A stretch of DNA of 64,000 nucleotides from Candidatus Woesearchaeota archaeon (lineage in GTDB: Archaea > Nanobdellota > Nanobdellia > Woesearchaeales > GCA-023898365), in NCBI GenBank assembly GCA_023898365.1, contig CP060219.1, forward strand, positions 434,001-498,000, in the 5' to 3' direction. The stretch's first letter is position 1, and the number at the start of each line of letters is the position of its first letter. Shown in pieces: positions 59,801 through 64,000 of the stretch. Position numbers and translations under genes: made by a program. The notes below the pieces were generated by a model, which was not told the DNA's origin, did no database searches, and was given only the letters and a program-made list of their open reading frames with translations.

Positions 59801-60317
59801 GAGTAGAAGCGTTTCTGCAAGTGACGAAGACATAGTCTGGGATGAAACCTACCAATATGCGTCAAACACGAATCGCTTAGCAAGTGATAGCAAATGTTCT
59901 AGCTACACCTACGATGCTGTCGGTAACTTAATCAGAAAAGTGTGTGCTGGTGTCGAAACAACAATAACTTTTGATGCGTATGGTCGCATTGTTCGTTACG
60001 TTGAAGGTGACCTAGCACAACAATACACCTACGATCCGATTGGCAGAAGAATCCACAAACAGAGCGCCTTATCTGATGTAACGTACTCTTTTGGTTTTGG
60101 TAGTTCTCCTCTTATGACTGTTGAACGAAAAGCAGGATTACTTGTACAAGTAATTGATCCAGGGCAGGGCGGTGAAGAGCATGGTGAAATCACCGAAATC
60201 AAACCTGGCACGGGAAGCGATAACGAACTGTCCGGTGAACGTGAAATGATTTCTAGTGATCAAGAAGAGATTACCGAAGATAATACTCCGAACACTCTGA
60301 CCATAAACATGGGTTAG
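56883..60317 (+). CDS. RHS/YD-repeat shell protein, C-terminal part
   Basis: This 1144-residue protein has its own signal peptide (LLLLFAFTILFSLSFAFAQ) and a Cys-rich EGF-like region (about 30-205). YD repeats then resume where the first shell gene left off (SIKYRYEKSPLLRTMKTYP, IDKLGNVVEVRGPEG, STYDSLGRIKTATDPNN). Two more jelly-roll carbohydrate-binding-like inserts lie at about 480-635 and 680-860. The last repeats (YTYDPIGRRIHKQSA, then YSFGFGSSPLMTVERK) reach the point where an RHS core normally begins, but the protein ends in an acidic tail instead. The missing core is exactly what the tip genes encode; tip 4 begins 6 nt after this stop. Confidence 0.88.
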   Translation: MNKRLLLLFAFTILFSLSFAFAQNMPNDGECYCVVGDYNCNPGVSSCQLGANGCQQVGSYNGECVEYNCHACDPNDSCCSPNECPINDGGVCNQESTAVCESPSASGTAGCGYDDFGVRTTSQTETCSGGVCGELDSVFTNSFQACSNTNYCSDGSCHSTWMIVESFDDNTCNDNIDNNCDQTCDVDGCTSPSGMVLPPDPACVQEAEEETFPANPDSIKYRYEKSPLLRTMKTYPLGTINGDTVPEYNNNNDCGVGIICAQTSYEQIQNTNDYSFVTVTDGNGNSLVSKIDKLGNVVEVRGPEGTVASSTYDSLGRIKTATDPNNRLVLKDQLYNSLGQLVGSWSLDTGYAEVSYDDLGRVNYSIDSRGLKAEPVYDVLDRVVYTEFSCVTQLTTKIGPYTIPSPQQTICQQLLANTGATIVNHYDTYVDGGSCLEGSDSSIGLLCELEGDTSIKYTYDLKGNVVRVEEIGLGSKNLVLNGDFEHVRDGLPVNWKVNQVSGMSYALDEGRFESTALRVTNGGATGWSSRATSDVVYLSEGDRYTASVYAKAEPGTLMRVWFGSYCNDVQEPWNEYTELVADGSWQRLVATTGQTTKCNGRLPKATLNVYAPTAGTSVVYDQAQVTLGSSVSDFDSGATFVTTYAYDDAGNVKSVTTEKDQTTIYYKYDRMGRLVRVLLPGKSLVTNPSFEDGADENGVPLGWRDRYADDASQATHIPDWAWPAADGDDIMRVVNTGSTHEYDGVISEPFFVEPNSVYTVSAKIWVPGNAELTGTWELHRQIDTPEGTACEGHNNHHCYSWISNYEDARWTSSIPRNQWVEKSFTIRTGDRAFSGTVWVATSPIGTGTVLVDDIKVIGYGKQAVKYEYGDENGNGEKVGLVKKVDFPNNVDQRYSYNSRGWLDTLSIGSMFSESYMYDNVGTLTSMDGNEGSVSFLYDDLYRLTAVNDQGYYDTDDFSLTSLGYVYDGVGNRLSRSVSASDEDIVWDETYQYASNTNRLASDSKCSSYTYDAVGNLIRKVCAGVETTITFDAYGRIVRYVEGDLAQQYTYDPIGRRIHKQSALSDVTYSFGFGSSPLMTVERKAGLLVQVIDPGQGGEEHGEITEIKPGTGSDNELSGEREMISSDQEEITEDNTPNTLTINMG

Positions 60318-60323
60318 TTGAAC

Positions 60324-61913
60324 ATGCCCAGAGAAAAGTTTTTTCCGGTGTTTTTTGGTTTGTTTGTTGTAGTTGTGTTGCTTTTTTTGTTTGGTAGTTT
60401 TGGTGTTTTTTCTGGTGCTGGTAAGGCTTTTAGTGTTAATGTGCAGTCTCCTTCTTCTGATGTTGATGTTTCTGATGAGTTGGTTGTTGGTAAGTCTCAT
60501 GTTGATGCTTCTTCTGTTGGTGATGATCCTTTGGATGGTTCTTTGTCTAAGGAAGTTGTCGATGTTGTTGTTGTTAAGGAGGATGGCGTGGGTGTTGTGC
60601 AGAAAGATGTTGTTAAGAATGATGTTGTGAAGGAGGTTGTTGATTCTTTAGATTCTGATGACGGTGTTGTTGATGATGATTTTGGTTTTGATGACGTCGA
60701 TGTTGGTGATGCTGTTCGTGGTTTAAGTTTTCCTGTGGTTACTCGCTTCGTTCCTGGTGTTGGCGAGTTAAGAAATGGTAAATTGTCTTTTCGTCATAGT
60801 GATCGTTTGTCTAGTGTTCGTTTGAAGACTGCTGCGAATACTGCGCAGGTTACTGGTGAGTTTTTGTCTTTGCCTTTTGGTCAGGAGCTGATCAAAGAAA
60901 ATACTCGATTGGCGTTTGCCACCGAGAAAGAATTGGATGAATCTGGTCTCTATTTCTTCGGTGCAAGATACTACGATCCAAACATTGGAAGATTCACAGG
61001 AGTGGATCCGGTAAGAAGTAACCACGCGTACTCTTATGTTAATAATAACCCAATGAACGCAGTTGATCCGACAGGAATGGCTGGAACCTCTTTGGAAACA
61101 TTACTTCGACCAAATGTTGCTGCTCCATCTTCTACAGGTGTTTATCAACCTTCCGCTGGTGATTTTGTTAGGGGAATTGCTGCTGAACAAGAAGCTCAGT
61201 GGGAGCAATTGCAAAGCAGTCCAACTGCAATCGCTTTAGGCATTCCAACAAATCATGTGGTTTTGCATGGTCGAGGGGAGGGAGGTCTTCAAAGCGCAGG
61301 TATTTTAGATCCTGTTGACTTATTTGTAGGTGGTGCTCTGTTTAAAGCAGCTACTGCTTCGAAAACTGTTGCCAGCATATCTGAGGTGTTAAATCCAACC
61401 GATTTAAAATTAATGAGGGGTGTTGTAAATAGTATTGGAAGATCAAATTTGAATGAAATGCCAAAAGTACTTAGAAGAAAAATTTACAAGCACATCATCT
61501 ATTTAGATGGTCAATTTGAACAATTTTTCAGAAATAATCCAGGTATCTCTGATATAAATGTTGATGGTGTTGTTTCGACTTTGTGGAGGGGAACCGAATA
61601 CTCTGATTCTATTTTAAAAAAAGGATTACGTATTTCTTCTGATGCCCATATGTCTGCATTGTGGGTTTCTCCAGGGAGGCATTATGCTCAAAGTTTTCCC
61701 ATGTCTTCTGGAGACGCTTTATTAATTAAGTTTTCAAATCCAGGCGGGTTAACTATCCCTAGTTCGTTTGGCTCGCTCGAAAAAATGACTTTACGAACAG
61801 GTGTTCGCAGAGGAAATTTTATTGGTCATTTCACCACTAACAATTTTGGAGCGAGTTTTGCTGAAGCAGGACTTTGGAGGTCTCCCACGTCTGATTTTAT
61901 ACTTGCAAATTGA
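60324..61913 (+). CDS. RHS tip protein 4 (shell-operon copy), C-terminal ADP-ribosyltransferase-like domain
   Basis: This 529-residue protein lies 6 nt after the second shell gene, so it is probably the tip expressed together with the shell. Its anchor differs from tips 1-3 (PREKFFPVFFGLFVVVVLLFL, then GAGKAFSV), but the linker and core are the same (core ending NPMNAVDPTGMAG, about residue 252). The C-terminal domain contains VSTLWRGTEYSDSILKKGL, ALWVSPGRHYAQSF and ALLIKFSNPGG, which resemble the Arg strand, Ser strand and following strand of ART toxins. A TTG at 60318 is also in frame, but the ATG is preferred. No immunity-type gene follows before the ribosomal operon. Confidence 0.82.
   Translation: MPREKFFPVFFGLFVVVVLLFLFGSFGVFSGAGKAFSVNVQSPSSDVDVSDELVVGKSHVDASSVGDDPLDGSLSKEVVDVVVVKEDGVGVVQKDVVKNDVVKEVVDSLDSDDGVVDDDFGFDDVDVGDAVRGLSFPVVTRFVPGVGELRNGKLSFRHSDRLSSVRLKTAANTAQVTGEFLSLPFGQELIKENTRLAFATEKELDESGLYFFGARYYDPNIGRFTGVDPVRSNHAYSYVNNNPMNAVDPTGMAGTSLETLLRPNVAAPSSTGVYQPSAGDFVRGIAAEQEAQWEQLQSSPTAIALGIPTNHVVLHGRGEGGLQSAGILDPVDLFVGGALFKAATASKTVASISEVLNPTDLKLMRGVVNSIGRSNLNEMPKVLRRKIYKHIIYLDGQFEQFFRNNPGISDINVDGVVSTLWRGTEYSDSILKKGLRISSDAHMSALWVSPGRHYAQSFPMSSGDALLIKFSNPGGLTIPSSFGSLEKMTLRTGVRRGNFIGHFTTNNFGASFAEAGLWRSPTSDFILAN
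60440..61080 (+). repeat. RHS tip repeat, copy 4
   Basis: Identity with copies 1-3 starts inside the gene at the SPSSDVDVSDELV codons and not at the anchor, and it ends at VDPTG. The anchor codons upstream are different, so this copy shares only the linker and core. Confidence 0.88.
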
Positions 61914-61916
61914 TTT

Positions 61917-61924
61917 TTTTTCAG
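61917..61924 (+). terminator. Oligo-T terminator after the RHS operon
   Basis: A run of eight T lies just after the tip 4 stop codon, ahead of the ribosomal promoter. Confidence 0.4.
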
Positions 61925-62002
61925 TTTTGAGTGTTTGCAAATTTTTCCGTTATTATTCTTTGATCTGATCGTTTTTCTCGCCCTCTTCCTCTCAACAATC
62001 AA

Positions 62003-62013
62003 CTTTATAAATC
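62003..62013 (+). promoter_or_regulatory. TATA box of the ribosomal protein operon
   Basis: CTTTATAAATC predicts transcription from about 62034, leaving an unusually long leader for this genome of about 113 nt before L3. Confidence 0.65.
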
Positions 62014-62053
62014 AAAGTTTGTTTCCAGGCTGTACGCAATTTACTTTCACTGC

Positions 62054-62075
62054 CTGAAAACAAGGCCGTTTTCAG
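62054..62075 (+). promoter_or_regulatory. Perfect hairpin in the L3 leader
   Basis: CTGAAAAC and GTTTTCAG form an 8-bp stem around the loop AAGGCC in the 5' leader of the L3-L4-L23 mRNA. Ribosomal operons are often autoregulated by a protein binding a leader structure, so this may be such a site; that is inference. Confidence 0.55.
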
Positions 62076-62146
62076 TACATCGAAAGAAGGAACGTGATTC
62101 TTCTCTCCTTGGCGCAGATGTCGGTAAACAAGGCGCATAACAGAAA

Positions 62147-63139
62147 ATGAAAGCACGAAATCCACGTCATGGAAGCATGCAATTTTGGCCTCGAAAGAGA
62201 GCTAGTCGCATGACTCCTCGCGTACGTTCTTGGCCTGAGAGCAATAACGCTTCCTTTTTGGGGTTTCCTGCGTATAAGGCTGGCATGACTCATGTTTCTT
62301 ATCTCGATTCGTACAAAAATTCCATTACCAAGGGCCGCGAGGTCTCCATTCCCGTTACCATTCTTGAAGCACCTTCTGTTCATCTTCTTGGCGTCCAATG
62401 TTTGAAACCATCTGGGTATGGTGAAGATATTGCGGTGCAACTCATGTTTAAGACCGATAAAGATATTGCACGAACGCTCACGCCTGCTAAGACGTACGCG
62501 ACGGTTGCAGATCTTGACAAGCTTAACCCTGATGACTATTCTACTATTAACGTTCTTGTTTCTACGCAACCACGAAAGACTGGTTTTGCTAAAAAAAAGC
62601 CAGATGTTGTCGCTCTTGGTCTTGGCGGTTCAAACAAGGACAAACTTGCCTTTGTCAAGGAACATATTGGCAAAGAAATCGCAGTAAGTGACGTCTTTAA
62701 AGCAAATGATCTTGTTGATGTGCACGGCGTTACTAAGGGCAAAGGTTTCCAAGGCCCTGTCAAACGATTCGGTATTGCACTTCGCAGTCATAAGAGTGAG
62801 AAGGCGCGAAGAAATCCTGGTTCACTTGGTTCTTGGAAGGGTCAAGCCCATATGATGTACCGTATTGCTCATGCTGGTCAAATGGGTACTCATTTGCGCA
62901 CGCAGTTCAATCAAAAAATTGTCAAAATTTCTGATAATCCTGAAGAAATCAAAATCGCTGGCGGTATCGTTCGCTATGGTCTTGTACGCACCACCTATAT
63001 ATTAGTAAAGGGAAGCATTCAAGGTCCAAAGAAACGCTTGGTGACGCTTGTCAAACCAACCCGTCCTAACAAGAACAAGGCTGCTCGTGACGAATCAAAC
63101 GTGACGCATATCAGTCTTGCTTCACCTCAAGGTCGCTAA
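62147..63139 (+). CDS. rpl3: 50S ribosomal protein L3
   Basis: This 330-residue archaeal/eukaryotic-type uL3 has the N-terminal RHGSMQFWPRKRASRMTPRVRSW, the loop DVHGVTKGKGFQGPVKRFG and GTHLRTQFNQKIVKI. uL3 is an early assembly protein near the peptidyl-transferase centre. An in-frame stop at 62138 limits the start to ATG 62147. It is the first gene of the L3-L4-L23 cluster, with one base between its stop and the L4 ATG. Confidence 0.98.
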   Translation: MKARNPRHGSMQFWPRKRASRMTPRVRSWPESNNASFLGFPAYKAGMTHVSYLDSYKNSITKGREVSIPVTILEAPSVHLLGVQCLKPSGYGEDIAVQLMFKTDKDIARTLTPAKTYATVADLDKLNPDDYSTINVLVSTQPRKTGFAKKKPDVVALGLGGSNKDKLAFVKEHIGKEIAVSDVFKANDLVDVHGVTKGKGFQGPVKRFGIALRSHKSEKARRNPGSLGSWKGQAHMMYRIAHAGQMGTHLRTQFNQKIVKISDNPEEIKIAGGIVRYGLVRTTYILVKGSIQGPKKRLVTLVKPTRPNKNKAARDESNVTHISLASPQGR

Positions 63140-63140
63140 A

Positions 63141-63947
63141 ATGGAACTGACTGTTGTAAGCATTGCAAATAAGGAACTCGCGAAGGAGAAACTACCTGAG
63201 CAGTTCTTAGAGCCTGTGCGCGTGGATCTTATCAAAAAGGTCGTCCTCGCACTCCAAGCAAATGCACGAAACCCGTACGGCGCTTACAAAGAAGCAGGTA
63301 AACGCCACAGCGCAAAAGTTTCCAAGAGACGACATAATTACCGTGGAACGTACGGTATTGGACAATCACGAACTCCTCGAAAGGTATTGAATCGACGAGG
63401 AACAAGATTTTACTTTGTTGGCGCATTTGCTCCGCAGACGGTCGGTGGACGAAGAGCTCATCCTCCAAAGGCTGAAAAGATTTGGGATCAAAAAATCAAC
63501 AAGAAAGAAAATCGAAAAGCAATTCGCAGTGCACTTGCCGCGACAATTGATAAGACGTTTGTTGCTGCACGAGGTCATAAACTTCCAGCAGCGTATCCTT
63601 TCGTCCTTGAAAATAAAGCAGAGACACTTGAAAAAACAAAGGATGTGCTTCACACACTTTCCACCATTGGATTCGTGGAAGAACTTGCACGCACATCAAA
63701 GACGAGTATCCGTGCAGGCAAGGGAAAGATGAGAGGAAGAAAACACGTTACCAAGAAAGGCCCTCTCCTTGTTGTTGCAGATCATTGCACGCTTGAACTT
63801 GCAGCACGCAACATTCCTGGTGTTGAAGTCGCAACTGTTTCACAACTTAATGTGGAGCTCCTTGCACCTGGCGCAGAACCTGGACGACTTACTGTTTTTA
63901 CCGATAAGGCAATCGCAAAGCTTCGTGATGAGAAGCTGTTCATATAA
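63141..63947 (+). CDS. rpl4: 50S ribosomal protein L4
   Basis: This 268-residue archaeal uL4 has the long basic extension that reaches into the exit tunnel (SAKVSKRRHNYRGTYGIGQ, then VGAFAPQTVGGRRAHPPKAEKIW) and GKMRGRKHVTKKGPLLVV. I use ATG 63141, directly after the L3 stop. A longer frame from 63117 would overlap L3 and adds an untypical leader. In bacteria L4 represses its own operon; no evidence for that exists here beyond the leader hairpin. Confidence 0.98.
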   Translation: MELTVVSIANKELAKEKLPEQFLEPVRVDLIKKVVLALQANARNPYGAYKEAGKRHSAKVSKRRHNYRGTYGIGQSRTPRKVLNRRGTRFYFVGAFAPQTVGGRRAHPPKAEKIWDQKINKKENRKAIRSALAATIDKTFVAARGHKLPAAYPFVLENKAETLEKTKDVLHTLSTIGFVEELARTSKTSIRAGKGKMRGRKHVTKKGPLLVVADHCTLELAARNIPGVEVATVSQLNVELLAPGAEPGRLTVFTDKAIAKLRDEKLFI

Positions 63948-63958
63948 GACGTAAGAAA

Positions 63959-64000
63959 ATGAGAGACATCATTAAATATCCGCTTTCAACGGAAAAAGGA
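63959..64000 (+). CDS. rpl23: 50S ribosomal protein L23, start only
   Basis: The first 14 codons read MRDIIKYPLSTEKG, the typical uL23 N-terminus (IIKYPL-TEK). The rest is beyond the window. Its position after L4 is the standard archaeal order. Confidence 0.9.
   Translation, partial: MRDIIKYPLSTEKG

Larger units (their letters stand above)
61914..62146 (+). other. Leader region of the ribosomal operon
   Basis: This 233-bp gap holds oligo-T after tip 4, a TATA box at 62003, and a transcribed leader of about 113 nt with one perfect hairpin. A short frame (GTG 62094 or ATG 62118) ends in an ATGA overlap with the L3 start. No full gene is present. Confidence 0.6.

Noticed and set aside
51194..60317. 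Frameshift error splitting one RHS gene
   Set aside because: The second gene has a strong ribosome-binding site, its own signal peptide and a 175-residue Cys-rich region absent from continuous RHS genes, so the split looks genuine.

Overview
The window is archaeal chromosomal DNA (MCM, TBP, Orc1/Cdc6, both subunits of D-family DNA polymerase, aIF2-beta, archaeal ribosomal L3/L4/L23, TATA-box promoters, many leaderless starts). A primase gene that fuses the small subunit to the iron-sulfur domain of the large subunit, a short RNase P Rpp30-like protein and many single-helix-anchored Cys-rich surface proteins suggest a DPANN-type archaeon (Woesearchaeota/Pacearchaeota/Nanoarchaeota-like). That placement is inference; no rRNA or tRNA gene is present to confirm it.

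Region 1 (1-12.3 kb) is the replication-origin neighbourhood. It opens with the tail of a Gly-Gly-ending ubiquitin-like sulfur carrier coupled to a TtuA/Ncs6-type tRNA thiolase. A leftward cluster follows (TBP, MCM, an unknown gene), then an intergenic segment with two very good and one weaker origin-recognition box (ORB), a TrmB-type regulator, a very AT-rich tract, and a rightward orc1/cdc6 - PolD small subunit - PolD large subunit cluster. aIF2-beta lies convergent to it.

Region 2 (12.4-28.9 kb) concerns the cell envelope: a lipoprotein serpin, an EMC3/YidC-like insertase, a TraB-family protein, a site-2-protease-like membrane protein that has lost its HExxH metal site, an RNase P subunit translationally coupled to a 1907-residue Cys-rich secreted protein, a second anchored surface protein, and two processive membrane glycosyltransferases.

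Region 3 (29-43.5 kb) mixes DNA maintenance and glycan genes: an RPA-like OB-fold protein, an inositol-monophosphatase-family enzyme, a PMT-like glycosyltransferase, GtrA, a dolichol-phosphate-sugar synthase-like GT2, Hef helicase/nuclease, the primase fusion, DNA polymerase IV, a DJ-1/PfpI protein, glycyl-tRNA synthetase, thymidine kinase and an RlmN-like radical SAM enzyme.

Region 4 (43.5-61.9 kb) is the most unusual part: a split RHS/YD-repeat polymorphic toxin-like system. Two overlapping genes (1898 and 1144 residues) encode a secreted YD-repeat shell without the terminal RHS core. The core, with a putative autocleavage site and a variable C-terminal domain, is instead carried by four separate tip genes. 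Each tip has its own start and transmembrane helix and a nearly identical Val/Asp-rich linker and core, followed by an unrelated C-terminus. Three of those C-termini resemble ADP-ribosyltransferase-type toxins. One tip follows the shell genes in the same operon; the other three lie upstream with their own TATA boxes. Two small anchored proteins and a leftward TPR plus NlpC/P60-like pair sit among the tips, and no obvious immunity gene is next to any tip.

Region 5 (62-64 kb) starts the ribosomal S10-type operon (L3, L4, L23), behind a 113-135 nt leader that contains a perfect hairpin.
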